Below are positions 41,089-49,569 of a DNA stretch of 64,000 nucleotides, piece by piece (position 1 is the first letter of the stretch; every line of letters starts with the position of its first letter). Both the position numbers and the translations under genes were made by a program. The stretch comes from Herbaspirillum frisingense GSF30 (GTDB lineage: Bacteria > Pseudomonadota > Gammaproteobacteria > Burkholderiales > Burkholderiaceae_D), in assembly GCF_000300975.2 (NCBI RefSeq), contig NZ_AEEC02000018.1:1-64000 (forward strand), written 5' to 3'. The notes under the pieces were generated by a model. That model saw only the letters and a program-made list of their open reading frames with translations. It did no database searches and was not told the origin of the DNA.

Positions 41089-42606
41089 ATGAAACGCATC
41101 ACGTCGCCCGGGCTGCGGCCACGGGCGATCGCCACTCGTGTCGTGGCGACCGCCTTGCTGGGCGCGCTCGGTTTGTCAGGTTGTGCCAGCTTCGAGGGCA
41201 TCGGCAGTGACAAGCAGCTCGCCCAGGCCCACGATTTCGCGACCCAGCGCAGTCTGTCGGATCCCAATCCCGGCGCACCCGACGGCCAGTGGCCGGGAAG
41301 CGACTGGGTGCGCCAGTTCGGCGACGCCCAGTTGAACGCCCTGATCGAAGAAGCCCTGGCCGCCAGCCCCAGCCTGCAGCAGGCGCGTGCCCGCATCGGT
41401 GCAGCCACCGCCCTGGCCGAATCGCGCGGCGCGCCGCTGCTGCCCAACGTGGATGCGCAGGCCTCGTTCACGCGCAACCAGTTCTCCAGCACCTCGATCT
41501 ACCCGCCGCCGTATGGCGGCAACTGGTACAACGAAAAAAAGGCCGGCCTCAACGTCGGCTATGAGCTCGACCTGTGGAACAAGAACCAGGCCGCCCTGGA
41601 ACAGGCCATCTCCAGCGAGAAAGCCGCCCAGGCCAGCGAACAGGAAGCGCGCCTGGCCCTGACCGCCTCCATCGTCTCGGTCTACAGCCAGCTGGCGGCA
41701 CAGTATGCGTTGCACGATATCCTGCAGCGCACGGTCGATCAGCGTACTTCCCTGGAAAAGATCACCGCCGATCGCGTGCGTACCGGCCTGGATAGCCAGA
41801 TCGAGCGCAACCAGTCGCGCAGCAGCAGCGCCGAGGCACGCGCCCAGCTGGAGCAGAGCGAAGGCCAGATCATCCTGCTGCGCCAGCAACTGGGCGCCCT
41901 GAGCGGCAAGGGGCCGGATCGCGGCCTGCAACTGGCGCCGCCCTCCCTGCAGAACCTGGCCACGCCCGGCCTGCCGGCGGATCTGCCGCTGAACCTCATG
42001 GGTCGCCGTCCTGACATCGTGGCTGCACGCTGGCAGGTGGAAGCCGCCAGCCAGGGCATCACCGTGGCCAAGGCGCGCTTCTACCCGGATATCAACCTCT
42101 CGGCCATGATCGGCTTCGACAGCCTGATCGACAGCAACCCCTTCACGGCCGCCAGCAAGAGCATCGCCTTTGGACCGGCCATCTCGCTGCCGATCTTCGA
42201 GGGCGGCGCGCTACGGGCCGGACTCAAGGGCGAATACGCCAACTACGAGCTGGCCGTGGCGACCTACAACAAGGCGCTCAACGATGCCTATGCCGACGTG
42301 GCACGCCAGATCGCGGCGATCCACTCGACCGAGCGCCAACTGCCGATTCGCGACGAGGCCCTGCAAGCAGCCGAACGCGCCTACCAGCTGGCACGCGAGC
42401 GTTATCGCCTGGGCCTGGTCTCGCAACTGACGCTGCTGTCGGCCGAGACCGCCGTGCTGGGTCAACGCCAGTCCATGGTGGCGCTGCAGGCACAGCGCCG
42501 CGAACAGCAGGTGGCGCTGTACAAGGCGCTGGGTGGCGGTTTCGACGCCCAGCAGGCCGGGCTGGCCTACGGTCAGCCGCAACAGCAGCCGCAGCAGCGA
42601 CGCTGA
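41089..42606 (+). CDS. Outer-membrane efflux lipoprotein, NodT/OprM family
   Basis: A 505-residue outer-membrane channel of a tripartite efflux pump. The N-terminus has a lipoprotein signal with LSGC (Cys32). The two repeated halves of the family are visible: NALIEEALAASPSLQQARARIGAA with YELDLWNKNQAALEQA, then DLPLNLMGRRPDIVAARWQVEAA, ARFYPDINLSAMIGFDSL and ISLPIFEGGALRAGLKGEYANYELAV. The ATG at 41089 follows GGAG. It leads an operon with the membrane fusion protein and the MFS exporter, with the TetR gene divergent. Confidence 0.93.
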   Translation: MKRITSPGLRPRAIATRVVATALLGALGLSGCASFEGIGSDKQLAQAHDFATQRSLSDPNPGAPDGQWPGSDWVRQFGDAQLNALIEEALAASPSLQQARARIGAATALAESRGAPLLPNVDAQASFTRNQFSSTSIYPPPYGGNWYNEKKAGLNVGYELDLWNKNQAALEQAISSEKAAQASEQEARLALTASIVSVYSQLAAQYALHDILQRTVDQRTSLEKITADRVRTGLDSQIERNQSRSSSAEARAQLEQSEGQIILLRQQLGALSGKGPDRGLQLAPPSLQNLATPGLPADLPLNLMGRRPDIVAARWQVEAASQGITVAKARFYPDINLSAMIGFDSLIDSNPFTAASKSIAFGPAISLPIFEGGALRAGLKGEYANYELAVATYNKALNDAYADVARQIAAIHSTERQLPIRDEALQAAERAYQLARERYRLGLVSQLTLLSAETAVLGQRQSMVALQAQRREQQVALYKALGGGFDAQQAGLAYGQPQQQPQQRR

Positions 42607-42755
42607 AGCAGGCCCGCCTCAGATCTGCATGACATCCCGACATTGAATCCAGCCTGGTGGCCGGTCTCTCCACTGATCCGCCGACCACCGGGACGGCGTG
42701 CCGCAACAGCGACGCGCCGATTGACCGCCTACAAAAAGATAGAACGGAGTCCTCC

Positions 42756-43994
42756 ATGAGTGACAGCACCACCCAAAACAATGCGCCAGCCAACGGAAAT
42801 GGAAATGGAAACGGCAATGGCAATGGCAAGCGCAAACGCCAGCTGATCTTGCTGACCCTGCTGCTGCTGGTGATCGCGGTCGCCTGCTTCCTGTACTGGT
42901 TCCTGCACGCACGCTTCTTCGAAGAAACCGACGACGCCTATGTCGGCGGCAATGTGGTGCAGATTTCCGCCCAGGTGGGCGGCACCGTAGTGGCCGTGAA
43001 GGCCGACGACACCCAGATCGTCAAGGCCGGCCAGCCGCTGGTGGCGCTGGACGCCGCCGACACCAGGCTGGCCCTGGACCAGGCCCAGGCCGCACTGGCC
43101 CAGGCGGTGCGCCAGACGCGCCAGCTGTTCCTGAACAACGATACCCTGGCCGCCAACGTCGCCGCCGCCGACTCCAACCTGGCCCGCGCTCGCGAAGACC
43201 TGCAACGCCGCCAGGCCGGCCTGGCCTCGGGTGCGGTCTCGCAGGAAGACGTCTCGCACGCCCGTGACGCCGTCAAGAGTGCCAGCGCCGCCCTGGACCA
43301 GGCACGCGCCGCCGCCGCCGCCAACCGTGCCCTGACCGACCACACCAGCGTCACCGAGCACCCCAACGTGCTGCAAGCCGCCACCGCCGTGCGCAATGCC
43401 TACCTGAACTACGCCCGCGTCAATATCGTGGCGCCGGTCTCGGGCTTTGTCTCCAAGCGTTCGGTGCAGGTCGGCCAGCGCATCGCCGCCGGCAACCCGC
43501 TGATGGCCATCGTGCCGCTCGAACAGATCTGGATCGACGCCAACTTCAAGGAAAGCCAGCTGCAGCACATCCGCATCGGCCAGCCGGTGGAGGTGATCGC
43601 CGACGTCTATGGCTCCAGCGTCAAGTACAAGGGCACCGTGATCGGCTTCTCGGCCGGCACCGGCGGCGCCTTCTCGCTGCTGCCTGCGCAGAACGCCACC
43701 GGCAACTGGATCAAGGTGGTGCAGCGCGTGCCGGTGCGCATCGCGCTGGACCCGGAACAGGTGCGCGCCCATCCGCTGCGCATCGGCCTGTCCACCACGG
43801 CCACCGTCGATATCCATGGCGACGGCCGCGCGCTGGAAGCGGTGCCGACCAATTACCAGACCGACGTCTATGACGACCTGGGCAAGCAGGCCGACAGCAT
43901 CGTCGAGCGCATCATCAGCGACAACGCCAGTGGTTTGCCGCAAGCCCGCAAGAGCAAGGCCGCGGCCACGCCGGCTGCCGTCCCGCATACCTGA
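42756..43994 (+). CDS. HlyD/EmrA-type membrane fusion protein
   Basis: A 412-residue periplasmic adaptor. The N-terminal Asn-Gly tract (NGNGNGNGNGNGK, about residues 13-25) is coded by six-base units. A membrane span follows (LILLTLLLLVIAVACFLYWF). The biotinyl-lipoyl-like and hairpin parts are seen in ETDDAYVGGNVVQISAQVGGTVVAV and GQPLVALDAADTRLALDQAQAAL, and VSGFVSKRSVQVGQRIAAGNPLMAIVPL ends the core. It links the MFS pump to the outer-membrane channel. The ATG at 42756 has CGGAG eight bases upstream. Confidence 0.93.
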   Translation: MSDSTTQNNAPANGNGNGNGNGNGKRKRQLILLTLLLLVIAVACFLYWFLHARFFEETDDAYVGGNVVQISAQVGGTVVAVKADDTQIVKAGQPLVALDAADTRLALDQAQAALAQAVRQTRQLFLNNDTLAANVAAADSNLARAREDLQRRQAGLASGAVSQEDVSHARDAVKSASAALDQARAAAAANRALTDHTSVTEHPNVLQAATAVRNAYLNYARVNIVAPVSGFVSKRSVQVGQRIAAGNPLMAIVPLEQIWIDANFKESQLQHIRIGQPVEVIADVYGSSVKYKGTVIGFSAGTGGAFSLLPAQNATGNWIKVVQRVPVRIALDPEQVRAHPLRIGLSTTATVDIHGDGRALEAVPTNYQTDVYDDLGKQADSIVERIISDNASGLPQARKSKAAATPAAVPHT

Positions 43995-44033
43995 GACCAT
44001 GCCGCTGCAATCACTGGACAATGACGGAGCCCC

Positions 44034-45608
44034 ATGGCCAACAGCCCTACTCCCCCAAAACCCTACACGCCACCGCCACCGCTGACCGGCGCCAACCTGG
44101 TGCTGGGCACCCTGTCGGTGTCGCTGGCGGTGTTCATGAACGTGCTGGACTCGTCCATCGCCAACGTCGCCATTCCGACCATCTCGGGCAACCTGGGCGT
44201 GTCGGTCGATGAAGGCACCTGGGTCATCACCTCCTTCGCGGCCGCCAACGCCATCTCGATCCCGTTGACCGGCTGGCTCACCCAGCGGCTGGGCGCGGTG
44301 CGCCTGTTCGTCACCTCGGTGCTGCTGTTCGTGGTGGCGTCCTGGCTGTGCGGACTGGCGCCCACGCTGCCCATCCTGCTGGCCGCCCGCGTGCTGCAAG
44401 GCCTGGTGGCCGGCCCCATGGTGCCGCTGTCGCAATCGCTGCTGCTGGGGGCCTACCCCAAGTCGCGGGCCTCGTTCGCCCTGGCGCTATGGGGCATGAC
44501 CGCCGTGGTGGCGCCGGTGGCAGGGCCGGCGCTGGGCGGCTGGATCACCGACAGCTATACCTGGCCCTGGATCTTCTACATCAACATCCCGGTGGGCCTG
44601 ATCGCAGCCGGCATCACGCTGGCCATCTACCGTTCGCGCGAAACGCCCATCCACAAGCTGCCCATCGACAAGATCGGGCTGGCACTGCTGGTGACCTGGG
44701 TGGCCGCCTTCCAGATCATGCTGGACAAGGGCAAGGATCTGGACTGGTTCGCCTCGCCCACCATCGTCACGCTGGGCATCATTGCCCTGGTGGCCTTTGC
44801 CTACTTCGTGGTGTGGGAGCTCAACAATGACCACCCGGTGGTGGACCTGCGCCTGTTCGGCCGGCGCAATTTCGCCGGCGGCACCATTGCCATTTCGATC
44901 GGCTATGGCGTGTTCTTCGGCAACCTGGTGATCCTGCCGCAGTGGCTGCAGCAATACCTGGGATACCGCTCCATCGATTCGGGCCTGTCGACTGCGCCGA
45001 TCGGGATTTTCGCGGTGATCCTGATGCCGCTGATCGGACGTTTCCTGCCGCTGGTGGATGCGCGCAAGGTGGCCACGGCGTCCTTCATCGGCTTTGCCAT
45101 CGTGTTCTGGCTGCGCTCGCGCTACAACCTGCAGGTGGACCAGATGACGGTGATCCTGCCCACGCTGCTGCAGGGCATCCCGACGGCCATGTTCTTCGTG
45201 CCGCTGACGGTGCTGCTGCTGTCGGGCCTGCCGCCCGAACGCATTCCCGCGGCCGCCGGCCTGTCGTCCTTCGTGCGGGTGTTCTGTGGTGCGGTCGGCA
45301 CCTCGATCTCCACCACCGCCTGGAACAACCGCACCATCATGCACCACGCGCAGCTGACCGAGCATGCCACGCCCTACAGCCCCTGGCTGCAGGAAACGCT
45401 CAACAACATCAGCAGCACCCTGGGCCTGAATGCCGAGCAGAGCGCCGCCATGCTGGAGCGGACCATCACCTTCCAGGCCGCCATGCTGGGCATCAACGAC
45501 ATCTTCTTTGTGTCGGCAGTGATCTTCCTGGTGATCATCCCGCTGATCTGGATCATCAAGCCCTCCAAGGGCGGTGCCGGCGCGGCCGAAGCTTCGGCGG
45601 CGCACTAG
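44034..45608 (+). CDS. EmrB/QacA-type MFS multidrug exporter (DHA2)
   Basis: A 524-residue inner-membrane exporter with about 14 membrane spans. Family motifs are NVLDSSIANVAIPTISGNLG (motif D1), WVITSFAAANAISIPLTGWL, and GAVRLFVTSVLLFVVASWLCGL, with LPILLAARVLQGLVAGPMVPLSQSLLL after it. It is the pump of an EmrAB-TolC-like system for hydrophobic toxic compounds. It starts 39 bases after the adaptor gene. The stop is close to a converging LysR gene. Confidence 0.94.
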   Translation: MANSPTPPKPYTPPPPLTGANLVLGTLSVSLAVFMNVLDSSIANVAIPTISGNLGVSVDEGTWVITSFAAANAISIPLTGWLTQRLGAVRLFVTSVLLFVVASWLCGLAPTLPILLAARVLQGLVAGPMVPLSQSLLLGAYPKSRASFALALWGMTAVVAPVAGPALGGWITDSYTWPWIFYINIPVGLIAAGITLAIYRSRETPIHKLPIDKIGLALLVTWVAAFQIMLDKGKDLDWFASPTIVTLGIIALVAFAYFVVWELNNDHPVVDLRLFGRRNFAGGTIAISIGYGVFFGNLVILPQWLQQYLGYRSIDSGLSTAPIGIFAVILMPLIGRFLPLVDARKVATASFIGFAIVFWLRSRYNLQVDQMTVILPTLLQGIPTAMFFVPLTVLLLSGLPPERIPAAAGLSSFVRVFCGAVGTSISTTAWNNRTIMHHAQLTEHATPYSPWLQETLNNISSTLGLNAEQSAAMLERTITFQAAMLGINDIFFVSAVIFLVIIPLIWIIKPSKGGAGAAEASAAH

Positions 45609-45618
45609 GCGACAGCAC

Positions 45619-45645
45619 CTGTCCCGGCTAGCGCAGCCGGGACAG
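45619..45645. terminator. Hairpin between converging genes
   Basis: Perfect 11-bp stem CTGTCCCGGCT / AGCCGGGACAG with a five-base loop, overlapping the 3' end of the LysR gene. There is no clear T-run, so its role as a terminator for either strand is likely but not certain. Confidence 0.5.
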
Positions 45646-46545
45646 TCCATGCTGCAGGCGGATGATGTCGATCAGCTTGCGCAAGGCCGGATGGGCATGG
45701 CGCCGGCTGCTGTAGTACATGTGGAAGGGTTCGCTGGGTGCAGCCCATTCAGGCAGCAGCACTTCCAGCGCCCCCTCTTCGATGTCCTTCCTGATCCGGG
45801 CCTCCAGCAGATAGGCAATACCGACCCCGGCGCGGGCGGCGGCGATGGTGGCCGCCGTATTGTTGATCGTCACCAGGCCCGGCACGCGGATGCGCTGCTG
45901 GTGCTTGCCACGGCCGAACTCCCACTTGTAGCTGGAATTGTCCCCCAGCAGCAGTTGCAGGCAGTTGTGCTGCGCCAGGTCCTCCAGCGTCTGCGGACGG
46001 CCGCAGCGCTGCAGATAGTCCGGCGAGGCGGCCGCCACCCAGCGGTGGGCGCGCGTCAAGGGCGCGGTCACCATGCCTTCCGGCACGTAGTGTCCGTAGC
46101 GGATGCCGGCGTCATAACCTTCGCTGACGATGTCGATGGGCCGGTCATCCACCACCACGGTGAGCTTGACCTTGGGGCATTGCCGGACGAACTCGGGGAT
46201 GGCCGGCTCGATCAGCAGATGCGCGGCATCGGCAAAGACATTGATGCGCAACTCCCCCAGGCTGCCCGCCGCTGCGCTTTCCAGCACACCCAGCGCAGCA
46301 CCGATCTTCTCGAAACCCTCCTCCAGGCGCAGCGCCAGTTCGCTGCCGGCCGCCGTCGGCGAGACCGCCCGGCTGGAACGGTACAGCAGGCGGGTGGACA
46401 GCCGCTCCTCCAGCCGCTTCATGGCATGGCTGGTGGCCGAGGGGGTCAGGCCCAGCTGGATGGCAGCGGCCTTGAAGCTGCCGGTCCGCAAGATCGTGAC
46501 AAATACCCGCAAATCCGAAAAATCCACATGATCCAGCAAGGACAT
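45628..46545 (-). CDS. LysR family transcriptional regulator
   Basis: A 305-residue regulator with an N-terminal helix-turn-helix (FVTILRTGSFKAAAIQLGLTPSATSHAMKRLEERLSTRLLYRSSR) and a LysR substrate domain starting near residue 90 (GSLGELRINVFADAAHLLI). It is divergent from the aldo-keto reductase gene and the neighbouring sugar dehydrogenase-like gene and probably controls them. The region between carries nested inverted repeats, one a T-N11-A site. The start ATG at 46545 matches the usual LysR N-terminal length. Confidence 0.92.
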   Translation of the reverse strand: MSLLDHVDFSDLRVFVTILRTGSFKAAAIQLGLTPSATSHAMKRLEERLSTRLLYRSSRAVSPTAAGSELALRLEEGFEKIGAALGVLESAAAGSLGELRINVFADAAHLLIEPAIPEFVRQCPKVKLTVVVDDRPIDIVSEGYDAGIRYGHYVPEGMVTAPLTRAHRWVAAASPDYLQRCGRPQTLEDLAQHNCLQLLLGDNSSYKWEFGRGKHQQRIRVPGLVTINNTAATIAAARAGVGIAYLLEARIRKDIEEGALEVLLPEWAAPSEPFHMYYSSRRHAHPALRKLIDIIRLQHGLSRLR

Positions 46546-46571
46546 GAATGAACTCCATTCACTTCATGAAT
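46545..46571. promoter_or_regulatory. Nested inverted repeats, probable LysR operator
   Basis: TGAATG (46545-46550) and CATTCA (46556-46561) form a perfect repeat with a five-base gap. ATTCA (46557-46561) and TGAAT (46567-46571) form a second one, also with five bases between, giving the T-N11-A pattern. They adjoin the LysR start codon. Confidence 0.55.
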
Positions 46572-46697
46572 TAATGATGTGCATGTTAAACCATCCTCCC
46601 GCTGCCGTGACGCAGGGTATAAATACGGTTTCACCGCCCGCAGGCGCCCGCACGGGCCCGCCCGGGCCAGACAACACCCATGCAAAGGATGAGCACC

Positions 46698-47684
46698 ATG
46701 AAATCAAGAACGTTTGGCCGCACCGGTGCGGAAGTATCGGAGATCGGATTCGGCGCCTGGGCCATCGGGGGCTCCTGGGGCGACGTCTCCAGCCAGGACG
46801 CCAAGGCGGCCCTGCATGCGGCGCTGGACAGCGGCGTCACGTTCATCGATACCGCCGACGTCTATGGCGATGGCCGCTCCGAGCAACTGATCGCCCAGGT
46901 CCTCAAGGAACGCGGTGGCCAGCGCCCCTTCGTCGCCACCAAGGCCGGCCGCCGCCTCTCGCCCCATGTCGCCAGCGGCTACACGCGCGAGAACCTGGGC
47001 GCCTTCGTCGAACGCTCGCTGCGCAACCTGGAGGTGGAATGCCTGGACCTGGTGCAGCTGCACTGCCCGCCGCCGGAGGTCTATTACCAGCAGGAAGTCT
47101 TCGGCTATCTGGATGACCTGGTCAGTGCCGGCAAGATCGCCCACTACGGCGTTTCGGTGGAGAAGGTGGAAGAAGGCCTGAAGGCCATCGAATACCCGAA
47201 CGTGAAATCGATCCAGATCATCTTCAACATCTTCCGCCAGCGTCCGCTGTCGCTGTTCCTGGATGAGGCGCAACGCCGCGACATCGCCGTCATCGCCCGG
47301 GTGCCGCTGGCCTCGGGCCTCTTGACCGGCAAGATGTCGGCGCAGACCACCTTTGCCGCCGATGACCACCGCCACTTCAATCGCCATGGCGAAGCCTTCG
47401 ATGTCGGCGAGACCTTCTCCGGCGTGCCGTACGAGGTCGCCCTGGCGGCCGTCGAGAAGATTCGCGCGCTGGTGCCGGAAGGCGTATCGATGGCGCAGTT
47501 CGCGCTGCGCTGGATTCTCATGGAAAGCGGCATCAGCACCGTCATCCCCGGCGCGCGCAACGTACAGCAGGCGCAATCCAACAGCGCCGCCAGCGGACTG
47601 CCGCCGATCCCGGCTGACGTGATGCAGGCGCTGTGGCAGCTTTATCTGGATGACATCGCGCCCTACGTGCATCAACGCTGGTAA
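46698..47684 (+). CDS. Aldo/keto reductase
   Basis: A 328-residue NADP-dependent reductase of the AKR superfamily. The catalytic tetrad is visible as Asp51 and Tyr56 in FIDTADVYGDGRSE, Lys in FVATKAGR and His in VQLHCPPPE. IPGARNVQQAQSNSAA near the C-terminus is the cofactor phosphate-binding region. Substrate unknown; it may act on an aldose or short aldehyde. The ATG at 46698 lies about nine bases from AAGGA; two upstream ATGs (46680, 46689) are less well placed. A sugar-dehydrogenase-like gene follows after 44 bases. Confidence 0.92.
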   Translation: MKSRTFGRTGAEVSEIGFGAWAIGGSWGDVSSQDAKAALHAALDSGVTFIDTADVYGDGRSEQLIAQVLKERGGQRPFVATKAGRRLSPHVASGYTRENLGAFVERSLRNLEVECLDLVQLHCPPPEVYYQQEVFGYLDDLVSAGKIAHYGVSVEKVEEGLKAIEYPNVKSIQIIFNIFRQRPLSLFLDEAQRRDIAVIARVPLASGLLTGKMSAQTTFAADDHRHFNRHGEAFDVGETFSGVPYEVALAAVEKIRALVPEGVSMAQFALRWILMESGISTVIPGARNVQQAQSNSAASGLPPIPADVMQALWQLYLDDIAPYVHQRW

Positions 47685-47728
47685 GCTTTGGCCCCTGCCC
47701 GTCACCCCTACAAGAACATAAGGACAAC

Positions 47729-48652
47729 ATGACACCCATCAAACTCGCCATCGCCGGCGTCGGCAAGATCGTCTATGACCAGCACGCTCCGGCCATCGCC
47801 GGCAACCCGGATTTCCAGCTGGTCGCCACGGCCAGCCGCAACCACAGCATCGACGGCGTGACCGCCTTCAAGACCATGGCCGAGATGCTGGATTCCGGCA
47901 CGCAGATCGATGCCATCTCGCTGTGCATGCCACCGCAGTATCGCTATGAAGCGGCCCGCCAGGCGCTACTCGCCGGCAAGCACGTGTTCCTGGAAAAGCC
48001 GCCCGGCGCCACACTGTCGGAAGTCGAATCGCTCAAGGCGCTGGCGGCCGAACAGGGTGTGACGCTCTTCGCCAGCTGGCACTCGCGCCATGCACCGGCG
48101 GTGCAGGTAGTCAAGCGCCACCTACGGCAGCATGCACCGCGCCGGGTCGAAGTGATCTGGCGCGAAGACGTCCGCCACTGGCACCCCGACCAGGAATGGA
48201 TCTGGCAACCGGGCGGCCTGGGCGTGTTCGATCCGGGCATCAATGCCTTGTCCATCGTCACCGAGATCCTGCCGCAGGCCATGTTCCTCAAGCAGGCCAC
48301 GCTGGAAGTACCGGCCAACCGCCAGACCCCGATCGCCGCGCGACTGGCCTTCACCGATGCCCTGGGTACGGATGTGCAAGCCGACTTCGACTGGCGCCAG
48401 ACTGGCGAGCAGACCTGGGATATCGTGATCGATACCGCGAGCACGCATCTGCATCTCAAGAAGGGTGGGCATGAATTGTGGATCGACCAGGCGCCGTGCG
48501 AGCTGCCGGTGGAAGGTGAATATCCTTCGCTGTACGCCCACTTCTGCCAACTGATCCGGAACAAGTCCTCGGATGTGGACGTGGCACCGCTGCGCCATGT
48601 GGCCGATGCCTTCATGCTGGGGGAGCATGTGGTGACGGATGCGTTTGTGTAG
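47729..48652 (+). CDS. Gfo/Idh/MocA oxidoreductase, D-galactose/L-arabinose 1-dehydrogenase-like
   Basis: A 307-residue NAD(P)-dependent enzyme. The Rossmann start is LAIAGVGKIVYDQHAPAIAG, and the catalytic lysine lies in VFLEKPPGATL. The later HWHPDQEWIWQPGGLGVFDPGINALSIVTEILP is strongly like D-galactose 1-dehydrogenase and Azospirillum L-arabinose 1-dehydrogenase, which make sugar lactones in non-phosphorylative pathways. It follows the aldo-keto reductase gene by 44 bases. No lactonase or dehydratase gene is nearby, so the remaining pathway steps must be elsewhere if this role is right. Confidence 0.88.
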   Translation: MTPIKLAIAGVGKIVYDQHAPAIAGNPDFQLVATASRNHSIDGVTAFKTMAEMLDSGTQIDAISLCMPPQYRYEAARQALLAGKHVFLEKPPGATLSEVESLKALAAEQGVTLFASWHSRHAPAVQVVKRHLRQHAPRRVEVIWREDVRHWHPDQEWIWQPGGLGVFDPGINALSIVTEILPQAMFLKQATLEVPANRQTPIAARLAFTDALGTDVQADFDWRQTGEQTWDIVIDTASTHLHLKKGGHELWIDQAPCELPVEGEYPSLYAHFCQLIRNKSSDVDVAPLRHVADAFMLGEHVVTDAFV

Positions 48653-48660
48653 GGCCTGTT

Positions 48661-48697
48661 CACGCTCACCGGACAACGCACTGGTCCGGTGAGCGTG
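48661..48697. terminator. Perfect 14-bp hairpin between converging genes
   Basis: CACGCTCACCGGAC (48661-48674) pairs perfectly with GTCCGGTGAGCGTG (48684-48697), loop nine bases. It lies between the sugar dehydrogenase gene and the converging fghA gene. No T-run follows on either side. Confidence 0.5.
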
Positions 48698-48710
48698 GCG
48701 GACCGACGGC

Positions 48711-49559
48711 CTAGGCCGTCAGGATGCGATGATGGAAGCGCAGATGATCTTCCACAAAGCTCTGGATGAAGTAATACCCGTGGTCGTAACCCTCATGCCG
48801 GCGCAGCGTCAACGGTTGTGAAGCCTCGCGGCAGGCGGCCTCGAAGCGTTCCGGTAGCAGTTGCTCCAGCAGGAATTTGTCGGCCAGGCCCTGGTCGATC
48901 AGGATGCCCTGCGGGAAGGGAGCGTAGAGCTTGCGCATCAGTTCGCTGGCGTCATGCTGCTGCCAGCTTTCCTGATCCGGGCCGAGGTAGTTGCCAAAGG
49001 CCTTCTGGCCCCAAGGGCAGTGCAGCGGCGCCGCAATCGGCGCAAAGGCCGAGACTGAACGGTAGAGCTCGCGATGACGCAAGGCCAGCGTGAGCGCGCC
49101 ATGCCCGCCCATGGAATGGCCGAAGATGCCCATGCGCTGCGGGTCGGCCGGGAAATTCTCCAGCACGGCCTGGCGCAGGTCGTCCACCACATAGCTCTCC
49201 ATACGGTAATGGCGGTCCCACGGTGCCTGGGTGGCGTCGAGGTAGAAACCCGCCCCTACGCCGAAATCCCAGCTGTCGCTTTCACCCGCAACGCCTGCTC
49301 CGCGCGGGCTGGTGTCCGAGCTCACCAGGATCACACCCAGCTCGGCCGCGACGCGTTGCGCACCAGCCTTGATCATGAAGGTTTCTTCGGTACAGGTCAG
49401 TCCGGCCAGGTAGAACAGCACCGGCAGCTTGCCGCCGGTACGGGCCTGCGGTGGCACGAAGACCGAGAACCGCATGTCCAGGCCGATGGCCGGCGAGGCA
49501 TGGCGGTAATAGCCCTGCACGCCGCCGAAACAGCCGTGCTCGGAGAGTTTCTCCAGCAT
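48711..49559 (-). CDS. fghA: S-formylglutathione hydrolase
   Basis: Hydrolyses S-formylglutathione to formate and glutathione, the second step of glutathione-dependent formaldehyde oxidation. The 282-residue esterase begins MLEKLSEHGCFGGVQGYYRH. It shows LFYLAGLTCTEETFMIKAGAQR, SSDTSPRG, GAGFYLDATQAPW and the nucleophile in GIFGHSMGGHGALTLAL, with the late His in RRHEGYDHGYYFI. The start at 49559 fits the family, and upstream residues overlap frmA. It follows frmA by ten bases, so the two form one operon. Confidence 0.95.
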   Translation of the reverse strand: MLEKLSEHGCFGGVQGYYRHASPAIGLDMRFSVFVPPQARTGGKLPVLFYLAGLTCTEETFMIKAGAQRVAAELGVILVSSDTSPRGAGVAGESDSWDFGVGAGFYLDATQAPWDRHYRMESYVVDDLRQAVLENFPADPQRMGIFGHSMGGHGALTLALRHRELYRSVSAFAPIAAPLHCPWGQKAFGNYLGPDQESWQQHDASELMRKLYAPFPQGILIDQGLADKFLLEQLLPERFEAACREASQPLTLRRHEGYDHGYYFIQSFVEDHLRFHHRILTA

Positions 49560-49569
49560 CGCGCGCTCC

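Noticed and set aside
42729-44435. 568-codon minus-strand frame
   Set aside because: Antisense shadow of the membrane fusion protein and exporter genes, Gly/Gln/His-rich.
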